From Lagopus muta (Eukaryota > Chordata > Aves > Galliformes > Phasianidae): a DNA stretch of 64,000 bases. The stretch lies in the NCBI RefSeq assembly GCF_023343835.1, contig NC_064447.1, positions 7,952,001 to 8,016,000 on the forward strand. The letters are read 5' to 3'. Under the pieces are notes generated by a model. The model was not told the DNA's origin. It searched no databases and saw nothing but the letters and a program-made list of their open reading frames with translations. Below, in pieces: positions 47,603-59,200 of this stretch; the first letter of the stretch is position 1, and every line of letters begins with the position of its first letter. The translations under genes were made by a program, and so were the position numbers.

Positions 47603-48508
47603 TCAGTTTGTCTGAGTCCCGCTGGCAGGGCTGTCAGCATGGCAGGAGATCCACTGCTTGACATAGCTCCGCGGAAAGTCCTCTCCCTCCTGCTCAAGAG
47701 AAACGGACCCACAGTTGGTCTGGCTATTTTGCTCAAAGTCACAGTCAACTGGACTCCCACAGTCCGAGTCCACAAAGCCGCTGTCAATAGTGTCCAAATC
47801 TAGGCAGATCATGGGGTAACTGTCACCAGGCCTTGCACTGCGCGGGAAAAAGTCACAGGATCCTTCACTGTAGGACACACTTTCACCATCAGGAGAAGGT
47901 AGAGAAGCTGGATTTTCCAAATCCCACTGATTAGGATGCAAGCAGAGGGCTTCTAGGATGCTCCCCATCCCTCCTTCCACAGCCTCTTCAACTTTCTGGT
48001 GGCCTGAGGCACCTGCAGTCCTCAGGTGATCTGTGGACATAGAGCCTGAGGCCAGAATTTTGTCCTGTGAGCTCAGGTCAGACAGATGCAAGGCACTGGA
48101 AGGCCTTCTGTCTTCATCATCAATGTTAACCTTGGGGTAACCATTTTCTCCAGCACTATCTTCATCACCATTATGCTTCTGTTCCCTGTACATGCGGTTA
48201 CAGTTGCACTGGCAGTTACAAGGTGTAAATTCATCGGCCACTGTCACAGTGTCAATGGACAAATGTCCATATGAGCGGTCCTGAGTCACACTGCTGCTGT
48301 TCACACCTGACAGGAGGCTGTCTTGGACTGGGGCGGTCAGGCAGGACACACAAGGCTTGCAAGGCAGATCATTTTTCAACTCCTTTATCTCCTCCTGTGA
48401 GGTGCAGTTGGAAGGACGCATGCTGAAAACTTCTAGGACTTCTGAAGGGACTATTTCCCATTCAAATAAATCAATAGCCATTTTCATATGGGATGTACCA
48501 ACCCACTT
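47603..48508 (-). CDS. IL21R: IL21R coding exon 8, cytoplasmic tail (residues 290-590) and stop
   Basis: Begins KWVGTSHMKMA (human KWVGAPF) and ends SPASGTQTN with TGA at 47605-47603. It holds conserved Tyr369 (SYGHLSIDTVTV), a CNCQCNCN cluster near residue 387-394, DLDTIDSGFVDSDC, and STAT-docking Tyr571 in YVKQ. The tail is about 60 residues longer than in human, mostly in its middle. Confidence 0.97.
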   Translation of the reverse strand, partial: KWVGTSHMKMAIDLFEWEIVPSEVLEVFSMRPSNCTSQEEIKELKNDLPCKPCVSCLTAPVQDSLLSGVNSSSVTQDRSYGHLSIDTVTVADEFTPCNCQCNCNRMYREQKHNGDEDSAGENGYPKVNIDDEDRRPSSALHLSDLSSQDKILASGSMSTDHLRTAGASGHQKVEEAVEGGMGSILEALCLHPNQWDLENPASLPSPDGESVSYSEGSCDFFPRSARPGDSYPMICLDLDTIDSGFVDSDCGSPVDCDFEQNSQTNCGSVSLEQEGEDFPRSYVKQWISCHADSPASGTQTN

Positions 48509-51500
48509 CTGCATGAAAACACAAACAGAGAGAGAGGTTAGTATTGTCAAGTGTGAGTTTCTAGAGAGGCGACTGAAGATTTTGTGTTCTCAGAGGCACC
48601 ATCAATCTGTAATATCACCGACTCCCCTAAAGTGGTAGGATATGAGATGCAGTTATTACAAGAAACAGGCAGTGCAGAAAAAATAGCTCACATAAACAAA
48701 ATTAATCAGCTCTAAGAGATTCGCATGGCTTTGCAGTTTTCCTCATGCTGAAACAAACAGACAAAAAAACAACATAAACCAACCAAAGAAGCTGCCACTG
48801 CCCATAGCAGCATTCCCAGTTCATCAGCCAGAGGTATCCCCCCTAAGCCACCATGTCTGCCCTGCACCCTTCTCTGGGACACTGTTTCTCTCTGGAAGCA
48901 AAGTCAGTTTCTTTACATGCAACATCTGCAGCCAGCACACACATAGCCCTGTTCTGTCACTTCTCTCATCTTAGCTGCTCATGGCAAGGCTTGACCTGAT
49001 CTTTTGTGAAGATCATCTTTACCATGCCCAAAACTAGTCCTTTCTCTCTCAGTGACAAGAAAGACGGACAGGACAGGGGCTGCAGGCATCAAAGAGCTGT
49101 AGCTATTGCTTGGTGCAGATAACACTGGGATGATTGGAAGGTGTCTCACATTGGATCTTGTCCTTCCATACCACCACTAGCATTACAGCACACACACTCT
49201 GCTGCCATCTGTCACACAGCAACAACGTGTAACAGGATTTTGGTGGGAAGGTTCAACCTCTGCCATCATGGGTCAACATATTAAACAGGAGGCATTTGTT
49301 TCAGAGCAGCCCTTGCTTTTGGGAAGAGATCATCTTGTGACACACTGACACCAAGTGTAGAAACTTCACTACTGCAGGAAGTACCTAATTATTCCAAATT
49401 ATTCTTAACCTAAGCTGCAAAGAGCTTAGTGTTAAAGCTGTGCGTGCAACAGGCTATTTGAGGGAACAGAAGGAAACTCCCTCCTCAGAACTGAGCAGGC
49501 AGAATATTTCCTATGCCCTCTTGACACGCATTTGCACGTTCCCACCCAACATAAACATAAGAACCCACATACACTAAGTGGTAAACAATGTTCCTCTGCT
49601 TTCCCTTCTCCTTTTCTGTCTTAACAGTTCTCTAATGTTTTCACTGCTTCCTGTCCAACCCAGGTCTGCTCTGTGCAAGCATTGCTACTGTCATTATTTA
49701 CAGACGTTTCCTGAGCACTTGCTTTGGTGCAGGCAAGATGCAGTTGAACCAGCCTTAATTGATTGTTTTTCTGCCTGCTGATAATGATGATGATAATGAT
49801 GACTGTTCACATATTAGTGAAGTCACCACATCCTCTTGATGCTGTCTGTTTCTGAATCTCGTGTGCTGCTTTATTCTGCAAATTTATTAACTTTCTCAGA
49901 ACTGAGCTTTAGCAACACTGTAACTGACACTCATTCCTTCCCAGAAGCACTGACCAAGCAGATTAGAAACCAGCAGTAGCATCAGTCCCATCGAGCAGGG
50001 TGAAGCCACAAGATTCTCTGACAAGAGCACAGCTCTGCACATGACAGGCTGGTTTCACTTCCACTATGAGTGCCATCCCTTAACTTTTAGGAATTCCCAC
50101 ACTGGGCTCACCTAGTCCTGGCTCCCTTCCTGAGAACAACCATGTGCACTACAAGGAGGTGCAAGTACCCCTGGCATGCAGATAAAGGAAGCTGTGATAG
50201 GACTGAAAGGGGAAGGCAGGAAAGAAAAGAAACAACTGCTGTAGTCTTCAGCTTAAGTGGTGCCCATGCAAAATTTGCCATTTAACCCAACTGCACACAT
50301 CATCCACACAGCACCAGGAAAGGACACGATGATCATCAGGGCCCCGCTGGCAACTCTCTTGCAGAGGGTCTAAGAAAAGCAGAAACAAAAAGCAGACACT
50401 GAAGCGCCTACGAGCAGTGCTACCAGCCAGCAGGAACAAAAGGAACTCATTCAGAAAGAGGCAGTGATCTCTGCAGTTCAGTGCCAGCACTTTCACAGTT
50501 TTACGATGGCACTGGGGATTCTCTTCAGCTTAATGCAAAGTCTATGGATACTCAATGTTCTTTACTTTTTAATCTTGACAAATCCTGAAAACCCTGTGGG
50601 TTTTGCAAGACACTTTGTCAGGTGAGCAAGTCTGACTGATGTTAAAAGAGAAGGTAATTAATGAGGGCTAGGCAAAGTTGCTCACTTTACAAAGATACTT
50701 CCTCATGGAGGAGGCAGCTGCACATACAGTGCTGTGACACAGCAGCTATTTCTCCCCAGAATTCTAGCCATCTTTCCAGGGTGACATATCTATATGTTGT
50801 CTGCACAAGTGACTCACCAGAGAGAACTGCAAAGATTAATGTTGAGCCTGTGTTACTGCAGAGGCTGGACTGGGAGATGTGGCCTACAGCAAAGCCTACA
50901 GTCCACATCCTTGATGGCAGCATAAGATTGCAGCATGAGATTGCAGTCCTGATATTGCTTTGTCCATTCCCTTCACAACTAGAAACTTCACAGTTCAAAT
51001 ATGAGCTCAGCTCATCACTAAGACAGCATTTACAAGACATGAGCAGCACAGGCATAAAGACCATCACAGTACAGAAAACATACTGGAGTGCTCTGATCCT
51101 TGTCTGTACCCATGCAGCATTCCCTTGAGATGTTCTTTCACTTACTGTACTAATGAGAATCCCTTGCCCAGGAAATAATGTGGAGCCTTTTAGTTTACTT
51201 TTGTCAGGCTGCAGGTGATTCTGGGCAGCCTGGTCTAGTGGTTGGTGACCCTGCACATAGCAGGGGGTTGGAATGAGATCATCGTTGTGGTCCTTTTCAA
51301 TCCAGGTTATTTTATGAGTCTATCATAAGCTTCACTCACTTATGTAGTTCATTTATACCTTGAAATCTCCATTATACATCAGGTAAAGTGGTTTGAAAAA
51401 GGCAGATGGATCTGGGATGCAAGCGATCTTCTTCCACAAGCTGGAAAAGAAAAAAAGAAAGGTCTTGGGGTTAAGCACACTGTCTCTCTGCAAGAGGGAA

Positions 51501-54500
51501 GAGGCCCCTGAGGCCACTGAGTGACTTGCACCAGCTTGAAAAGGGGCAGCAAGCCATGCCTGCTCCCATCTGGGCATCTCCAGAGCACAGACAGGACCAG
51601 GAAAACAGTTCAGGAGCCTGGAGGCCTCTGCTCAGTCCCTGTGCACAGTGTTCTCTTCCACCCAGCCTATTGAGAGGCATCAGAGCTGACAAAGAAAAGC
51701 AAGGCACTCTTGACATTACACCAGCTGGAGACTATACTTTGCTGGCCCTCACAAGGCCACAGCTGTATCTATGCCTGAAGGCACAATATGCAAAGAGGGC
51801 TGCATGTGAACACCCCATTTTTAGCAGAACAAATAAGGGGCATTTAAGTCCAGCTTTCCTATGGGCTCTTACCTCTGTTGCTTGGCCAGAAAGGTTGTGA
51901 TTGAGGCAGTGATCACCATGGCAACAATAAAGAACAGCATCCACCCCATGCCTGCTCTCTGTGTCACGGCTGGAGAAAGAGACAAGGTCATTCAGACTCA
52001 CCTTGCACTTTGACCGTGGTCAATAAGCAGCAGAAAGAAGACCCTGAGATTTTACCCCAGACTTTCTCTTAGAGACTCTGAGGCTGTTATGTGGGGACCA
52101 GCCCCTGTCCATGAGGTCAGGTATGGGTGAAGTTGGTCAGAGAGGATTCAGCGATGAAAGGAGCTGTGCATCACTGCTGCATCAATGCCACAGGGCAGCT
52201 GGCAGCCAATGTGCTTGAGGCAGGTCAGCTCCCTGCTCCTGGGCTCAGTTCTCCTGCCTACAGTTCATGGACCCATAAGCAAGCCAAATGCCCGCCTTTA
52301 CCAGACTATCTAGCTTTTGTTCTAATTAATTAGATTTCAGTAGATTTCTGGTAGCATTCTCTGACAGTGGACAAACTGGAAGGACAGGGAGAGCTAACAG
52401 AACGTACCAGCAGGGCTGGTTTTCAGTGTCAGCCGGGAGCTCCACTCACTCCAAAATCCATAGTAGCCAGTGTCTTCTCGGGGTCTGGCTCTCACTTGGA
52501 ATTCATACTCAGTGTTCCCCTGGAGTTCCCATGGCAGGATCACCAGTGTCCGTTTGTCTTCATGGACAGACTTAATCTTCTGAGTCTGTAAATGATTACA
52601 CATCAAGTAGTCAGTGAGGAGAGAGTGCTCTCACCTTACCCTCACTTGGAGCCCTGCAAAGGAATCCCCTCTGCTGTCATGTTGTTTCTGTGGGCTATAC
52701 TCTGGCTGCTCAGCAGCTGCCTGAGGCCCTGGGGGATTCTTCAAAGCAGAACAGGAGAAGCAAATGATCTACCTCTCTTCCCCACAGAACCTTGTACTTT
52801 TCTAACAGCTTCTGCTTCTCAATTCTTTTTATAGTTTTGCTTGTTCTTAGTCCAGGCAAGCAAAATAGAATCTTTTTCAAAACCTCAAGAACCCTTCTTC
52901 CACACCAGTGCTCCTGTCCTGCTAGGGCTGGTCCCCTCTTTGCTGGTACTTGATGGTAAGCCAACACCTCACTTACCTCCCAGGTGTCAGCCCCTCTCTT
53001 ATAACGCAGCTGATATTCCAGCTCCTCATTCAGAAAGTAGAAAAGAGGGTTCTGGTAGATGGTTTCCCAAGAAATATTGTAACCTTCTGTGAACACAGCA
53101 GTCAGATTGAACGGAGGCTGTGGTCTGACTGGGGGTGAAGACACAACAGTGTTACTCTTCACAACATCAGTGCAGATGCAAGAGAGCGCAGTATGAGGAA
53201 GGCAGAACACAGAGGGGCCAGAAGTGCCCTGGGGGGTGCAGCCCTGCACAGCACAAACTCCTGCGCAGGCAGAACTGTGACATCTGGCGCTCTGAATGCC
53301 TTCTGTCCCTGACTCTGTTGCCCATCTCTGCAATTGCTTGTCATCTCAGGAACCAGGGAAAATAGCACGAGGGCAGCTAGCTCCTGGGAGATGAGGAAAG
53401 CAGAGTTCTTTGTTCTGTTCATCACACAGGAGGTCTCCTCTAGTCATAGTCACTTGCACAGTTGGGTGACTCTCAGCTCAGGCACAGTCATGAGGTGTTC
53501 TGCAGTTTATAATGGCAACAATAAGATCCCACTGTCCTGCCCAGAGGAGTGCACACTGAACACAGCTCTCCACCCTTGGTTGTCTTGCTCATTCCCTGCC
53601 CAGACTCTATCCTGACAAGTCAAGACAAGCTTAAACAACATATATCGAGCCCATCATTTTTGTACTTACTGTTTTCTCTCATATAAAAACTTCTGGAAAT
53701 CACATGCTGCCTGTCAGCTATCTCTGTGACATCCACCTGGACTTTGATGTCTGCCAGCAGCTCAGTCATGTCCACAGTACAAATGTATTCTGTGTGGTTG
53801 GTGCTCCTGGACAATTCCAGGAGACTGCAGGCTGCCACAGTGTTTTCTGGATCGTCCTCATCAACCCTGAAACCATTAAAAAAAAAAACACCAAAGAAAG
53901 TAGTCCACTTCTATCACATAAACTAGTTGGACTGATCTGTCACTGTAACAAAACAGATTGCAATAAAAACTGTGTTCTATTAAGACGTACCATGTAGCAG
54001 TGACATTGTATGAACTGGCACCCAGGTCATTCCTCAGGAGGCAGGACAGGGTCTGCACATAGTCCACAAAACAAGTGAGGTTTTCACGACATGTGGCTGC
54101 AGGTTTGGAGAGAGAAAACACAATACCAGCTTCCATGCTGCAGCAAGCAGAACTTGGTATCAACACACAGCCCTTGGGAGTCCCGCTGCATCCAAAGAGA
54201 ACAGACTGCCCTGCACCAGGCTCAGAAAGCCTCCAGTCTTGGAGCACAGGAATGTGCCACCTCCAAAGGAAGGTGAACCCCTGGCAGCCATCAGTGATAA
54301 AGAAAAGCCTACTGGGAATGGTGCAGCAGCAGATGATGTACAGAAATACCAGAATGTGCCCAAAGCGGGGCTGAATTTTCAAACATCTCTCTGTCCTCTC
54401 TCACACGATCACAACCTAAGATTCGTGGCTCTTGGCACATTAAAAATTGGTAATTTAGTAATTCTTTCTTTACCATTCTCTCAGCTTAAAATTTTCTACA

Positions 54501-56245
54501 GTTTGGTATCTGCAGCATCAATGATTTTCATATCCAGCTCCAGAGACTTGGAATAGACTTCATCAAATGTTGGCAAAAAGGTATTGCAACTTTCCCACTA
54601 TTATTTCCATAAGTAATTCTAATGCTCAAGTGACTGGCAGAATTTATTGATCACTTAAACTGAAACAGACTTCTGATGAGAACCTGAGAGGCAATTATGG
54701 AGATCATAGTGTTGTCATTAGGAAAATGAGCACACTTACAAGTGGCCACAAAACAGCATTTACGCTTTTAACAGTTCTCAGAGGCTGAGAAGTAAAAAGA
54801 GCTTCTGCAGATGTGCCATACAACACCCTGTCACTCTGAGCATGGCACGGTCTATTTCAGCACTCAGATCCCTGTGCAAGACCTCCAGTGAAGCAGGAAG
54901 GTGGCAGAAAAAGAAGTGTGGGGATTCTTGCAGCAGCCTCTGTCTCCAAATTGTGTCCGTCTGCTTTACTACACATTGCATTATTCAAATGACGCTGTTA
55001 TTTTGTTTCAGTTTGACTTTTTCCTCTCACTCTGACTTCAGAATTCTGTTCTGAAATTTTCATTAATTTCATTTTGTTTCATTTCAATCTTAGCTTTTCA
55101 TTCTGTGTCCTCAGCAGGCTGCCCTGAGCCCCCAGGGCATGCATTTCTTGCTTTGGTCCCAAACAAGACACTTTTTCTTCATTAGAATAACTTTGCTCTT
55201 CTAGAAAAAGAGAGCTGTTACCCCTGCTTTCTTTTAGAAAGGGCAGCAACTATTTATAAACTAACAAGCACTGCTAATTTGCATTCTTCTATGCTATTAT
55301 GATATTGGTCAAAAAGTCTACTACTCCTTGGCTGTCTGCACAATTATCTCTGCAAGAATTTGTTAACAAATTGAAGAAGAGGTCAAATTTACTGGTAAGG
55401 GAGTAATAAAAGGTTAGATGAATCCAATCTACTTCAGGATGAATTCCATCCCTGGCAGCTTCAGAAAAAAAGATCAAAGGATTTTACTTCTAACAGTAAG
55501 ATCCAGCCTGGTCAACCTGCTAAACTAACTACTAAAGAAGTTAGTACAGTTAATTCCTCATGTTACTCAAAATTCACAATACTGACATCACAATATGGCA
55601 GAAGATACAACTCTGAATTCACCTCTTTCACTAATTCCAGGGCTCTGCCTAGATCAGCGTGTGAAATGCTGAGCTCACGCCCGTTCTGTGCAGATGCTCT
55701 TGTTGCCACCTTTTTCTGTCCAGCAACAGCAGATAAGAACCAGCAAGGGAAGTGGCAGTGGTCATCTGCACAGTGCGGACCTGAGCAAAGGGGTTCAGAC
55801 TGGGAGAGATTACTCCAGTGTCCGGTTGGCTTCCAACTGTGCTGTATGCTGTATATCCAGCTATCAGCCACCAGAACGTTCCCAATAGCAAAAGCTTTGG
55901 GGAGGAATCCTACCCCTATGTCACCAGGAGCCATTTCAGCGCAAGGCAATAACTGTCTCTGCAGCATCCCATCCCTGTTGATGCCACTCTGCAATTTGGT
56001 TGAGATCTGCCCAGCTCTGCTCCCTCTCTTGCCTGTTCTTCACCTCCCCTCCCCGTGGAACCCTCTCCACTACCGTCTGTCTTGTGCTTATTGCCCTGCG
56101 GCACTCTTGTATACAGCCCTGCAGAGCCTGTGTCCATGACCAGGAAGGCAAGCCTTGTGTACAGCCAGGAATATGTGTCTGTGAACTTACTGTACTGGAA
56201 TAAAAGGAAGAAGGAAATAGTCTGGAGCCATAGTTTGTTCCTCAT
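47603..56245 (-). CDS. IL21R: IL21R, interleukin-21 receptor; full coding span, 8 exons
   Basis: Type I cytokine receptor for IL-21 that signals with the common gamma chain through JAK1/JAK3 and mainly STAT3. Joined exons: 56245-56191, 54096-53991, 53866-53670, 53128-52977, 52585-52408, 51969-51873, 51440-51359, 48508-47603. They give 1773 nt and 590 aa (human 538). Order: signal peptide, cytokine-receptor domain with CFVDYVQTLSC (human CYTDYLQTVIC), fibronectin domain with RPQPPFNLTAVF (human KPAPPFNVTVTF), WSEWS at 215-219, transmembrane segment about 238-257, box 1 IPDPSAFFKP (270-279), and a long tail. Tail motifs shared with human: YGHLSIDTVTV, DLDTIDSGFVDSDC, SPVDCDF and RSYVKQW. Tyr571 in YVKQ matches the human STAT-docking YLRQ. 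The assignment is secure from these motifs. Confidence 0.95.
49780..49804. repeat. GAT-type trinucleotide repeat
   Basis: Imperfect GATAATGATGATGATAATGA run in IL21R intron 7. Confidence 0.85.
51215..51335 (+). mobile_element. CR1 LINE 3' tail
   Basis: GGGCAGCCTGGTCTAGTGGT, CAGGGGGTTGGAATGAGATC and a decayed terminal ATTTTATGAGTCTATCA. It lies in IL21R intron 7, about 24 nt beyond the exon 7 donor. Confidence 0.88.
51359..51440 (-). CDS. IL21R: IL21R coding exon 7, box 1 (residues 262-289)
   Basis: Encodes SLWKKIACIPDPSAFFKPLY then LMYNGDFK; human has LWKKIWAVPSPERFFMPLY and SGDFK. Acceptor TTTTCCAG, donor TTCAAG|GTATAA, phase 0. Confidence 0.95.
51873..51969 (-). CDS. IL21R: IL21R coding exon 6, transmembrane (residues 230-261)
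   Basis: Encodes AVTQRAGMGW, then a hydrophobic run MLFFIVAMVITASITTFL and AKQQ. Acceptor TCTCCAG, donor CAGAG|GTAAGAG, phase 2. Confidence 0.93.
52408..52585 (-). CDS. IL21R: IL21R coding exon 5 with WSEWS motif (residues 171-229)
   Basis: Encodes TQKIKSVHEDKRTLVILPWE through NTEYEFQVRARP to FWSEWSSRLTLKTSPA. WSEWS at 215-219. Acceptor TTTACAG, donor GCTG|GTACGTT, phase 1. Confidence 0.95.
52977..53128 (-). CDS. IL21R: IL21R coding exon 4 (residues 120-170)
   Basis: Encodes IRPQPPFNLTAVFTEGYNIS then WE, FYFLNEELEYQLRYKRG and DTWE; human has PPFNVTVTFSGQYNISW and LQYELQYRNRGDPW. Donor GGGAG|GTAAGTG, phase 0. Confidence 0.95.
53670..53866 (-). CDS. IL21R: IL21R coding exon 3 (residues 54-119)
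   Basis: Encodes WVDEDDPENTVAACSLLELS, then NHTEYICTVDMTELLADIKV and the rest of the N-terminal domain to FYMREN (human: SCSL, YTCHMDVFHFMADDIFSV). Acceptor GTTTCAG, donor AAAACA|GTAAGT, phase 1. Confidence 0.93.
53991..54096 (-). CDS. IL21R: IL21R coding exon 2 (residues 19-53)
   Basis: Encodes TTCRENLTCFVDYVQTLSCL through YNVTAT. The spacing of CFVDYVQTLSC matches human IL-21R closely. Sequons NLT and NVT. Donor ACATG|GTACGT splits the Trp codon (phase 2). Confidence 0.93.
54097..56190 (-). other. IL21R intron 1
   Basis: A 2.1-kb intron between the signal-peptide exon and exon 2. Its 3' end (54382-54097) stays open in frame with exon 2; see the findings. No repeat recognised. Confidence 0.7.
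56191..56245 (-). CDS. IL21R: IL21R coding exon 1 (signal peptide, residues 1-18)
   Basis: ATG with A at -3 opens MRNKLWLQTISFFLLFQY, a basic head and hydrophobic core suited to a signal peptide. Donor GTACA|GTAAGTT, phase 1, which matches the phase 1 start of exon 2. It lies 2.1 kb upstream of exon 2. Confidence 0.8.
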
Positions 56246-59200
56246 TTTGGTTCTGATTGGATGTCCTGAAAAAAAGCAAAAAAGCTGTACAATGAGGGGT
56301 TCAGCTCAGCCATCTGCTCATGTGTGTTGGAGGTTAAAGTGGAATTAATCAAGCCTTCATTTACATGTCTAAAAGTGAACTGCTTAATTTGGGAAAGGCA
56401 TCTCAGCTTTCCTTCATACATCCCTCCCATGAGCTAAGGGTTTGGGGTGGGGGGCCTATGGCCATTATACAGATGAGTGACATTTCTGCTCTTTGCCAGC
56501 AGCATTTGCTCAGAGCAAGCGGAAAAGTGCCTGCAGCCTCAGCCTATCCATGCAACAGGAAGACACTTGGTTAAATGCTAACTCATTTTTTCCTTCATCA
56601 ACTTCCTGCAATTAGAAATGTCTTGCAAATAGAAGCGACATTGTTGTGGCTTAAACCTGTCTAGAGTGCATTAGTCCAATAAACAAGTCTGAATGTCATT
56701 GTGGGTCTGTATGGATAGCACCTGTGAGAACTCACTGATTTGGACTCTGTATAGTTAAATAAGCAAGAGACATCCAGCTAAGGGACTCCACAGAGCCAGG
56801 AAGAGTAAAACAAAGAACAGTCTCCCATCTGTCATAAGAATAATAATGCATAGCACTCTTCAGGAGAAGACTGTCCTGATACACTGGTGAAAAGAACCTA
56901 CAGGAAAGGAAGGTCTTCAGAGAAGGGTACAGCAAGATGTGTGTAACAAAATGAGGAAACAACACCAAATACAGATGACTGCTACACCTTCAGTGACTGA
57001 CCCTGCAGGAGCCCCTCTGCTGACTGCAAGCCATGCTTGCAAGCAACAAGTGCCAGAACCCTGCAAAACCTGGCCCTGGTTTGCAGCAAGGCACCTGTGA
57101 AAATGATGTGGAAGAAGCGAACAACCAGGTGCCCATCAGAGAGAACACCAGCAACGCCTCTCCCACTTGGGGAATACTCACGATGTTTAAAAATTTCCAA
57201 GTTTACTCAAATAATGAAAGCAAAATAAATTTAGCAGCCACCAAAAAGCCCCTGCAAACCCACGTGAGATCTGAGACTCGCTCTCAAGGCTCTGCAGTGT
57301 CCAGATGAGATCAGCAGGGCTCACTCCGGAGCTGGCAGCAGCACCTCAGCTCTGCAGCGGGAGCAGTTGTGCTGCTGCTGCCCTCACTCCCTTGCAGACA
57401 CAGAAAAGCAGCTGCTCCAGCTCAGCAAGGAGCCCAGGCACCCTGCTTGTCTCCCTTGCCTGCTGTGAGCAGCAGGACAGAAGCTCTTTCTCCAGTTCTC
57501 CAAATATTCTCTGTGACTGCTGTCATTACCACCAGTCCCTGATAACTATGGCACAGCCCACTGCTGAACAGCACCTGGGCTCTCATTTACCCTACCCCAA
57601 CTCTTCTCTAAACTCTTCCTTCTCTGAGTAAGGCACCCCTCATCACACCATCCAAACCACACTCACCTAACTGCCCCATGGGAACAGTCCCCTGCAGATG
57701 GGAAGCCTCCTCACATTGCAGCATCTGCTTGCAATATCTTATCACAAGCTCTGTTCCTTGCAGCACATTTAATAGAAGAGCTGTACCAGATGAGTTGTAC
57801 GTCGAAGCCTAGATATCACTAGGCCCAGAACAAAGCTGTGCCACCTCAGGCCTTCGTGTCCTCTCCCTGAGTGCAGCCCAGTGCTGGCTCAGGGGTTGCA
57901 GTGATCCCTCAGAGCTGTGCCCTGCTGCACAAGCCCAACCTCAATGTCACTGCTTTGCCACACACCACAGCCTTGGTCTCTCTGCAAGCAGAAGCAGGCT
58001 GCTTGCTGCTTCTTCTTCAGCCAAGGCAGGAAGGGTTGGACTCCCAGAGAGCTCTGCAGACTCGCTGCTTGTTTCAGAATTCAACTAGCAGTGCCCCGAG
58101 TGTTTTGCAGCCACAACATTGCTGTCGTTCTGCTTTCCTTCATGCTGCCAACAGAGGCAAAGCAATGAGAGGGAAGCCTTTGTTGCTTACTGGTCTGTTA
58201 TTTCTTCTTTATTTCTTTTCTACTCAGAGAACAGGAAAGATTGAACAAGATAAAGTCAAAGAAACAAGCCCAAGTAGTTTTATAGCAACATTAGCTGGTG
58301 TTATTACACACTGGAGAAAGGTTATTGTAAAACAAAGCAATTCAGATGGAAGATTTCTGGATAAGAGCAAAGGAGCAGAATAAGGACAGTTCCCTGCTTG
58401 TGACATTGTTCACGTCTGAGCAGAGGGCAGAATGGCAGTAGGCAATGAGCAGAGGCAGAAACTTATTCCCTATTTTGTATTAGAGAAGCCCGTTCCACCC
58501 CTTTGTGATAATCATGGCATCATGTTAAACACAGAACAGCTTAGGTTGGAGGGGACCTTACAGATCAGACTGTTCCAACCCTCTGCCATGGGCAGGGTTG
58601 CTACCCATTAGATTAGGCAGCCCAGGGCCCCATCCAACCTGGCTGTTCTTAATAAAAGGTGATTATCCATTCATCTATATGCATACCTATCAATGACTCT
58701 GCAATGTTTTAAAATACATCACTGAAGAGGAGATGAGACCTGTAGACAGACTTTTAAGATTATTTTTGCTTATTATTCCTGATATTTCCAAGCATGAGAA
58801 AACAAACGCCCCAGTTACATCCAAGTAAAAAGAGTGGAAGGTCTGCAGAAGTCTCTCAGGCCACCAGCTAGATACAAAAGCAAGTTTTCTTCTCAAAATC
58901 TTCATTAGCAACATGCACAGCTACCTAATCACAATGCCCAAAGAAACAGAGAGGCATCAGGCTACTCCGGCTGCCCAGTACGAGGCAACGTGAATGACAT
59001 GGGGCACAAGGGCCACATCAGCAAAGGGGAAGATTTACAGTGAGGGCACAGGTATCAAGCAGGAGCAAACTGGCAGCAGGGAAAACTGATGGGAACACGG
59101 ACATTACCTTGCCCCGTCCTTTCAGCTGTCCATGTCAGCCCTCCAACTGTCCCCCAGCCGGACTGGCCTGGCTAAACGGTTACTGGGACTGCAGACACTG

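Larger units (their letters stand above)
48509..51358 (-). other. IL21R intron 7
   Basis: A 2.85-kb intron before the tail exon. It contains a GAT-type trinucleotide repeat at 49780-49804 and a CR1 tail at 51215-51335. Nothing else recognised. Confidence 0.8.
51441..53990 (-). other. IL21R introns 2-6
   Basis: Short introns of 124 to 541 nt between the listed exons. No repeat or additional coding exon recognised. Confidence 0.8.

Noticed and set aside
50687-51256. 189-codon minus-strand open frame in IL21R intron 7
   Set aside because: It lies in an intron, overlaps a plus-strand frame of similar size and runs into a CR1 tail; no family match.
57871-58383. 170-codon plus-strand open frame
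   Set aside because: No similarity to a known family, no splice context, and a frame of this length can occur by chance in GC-balanced sequence.
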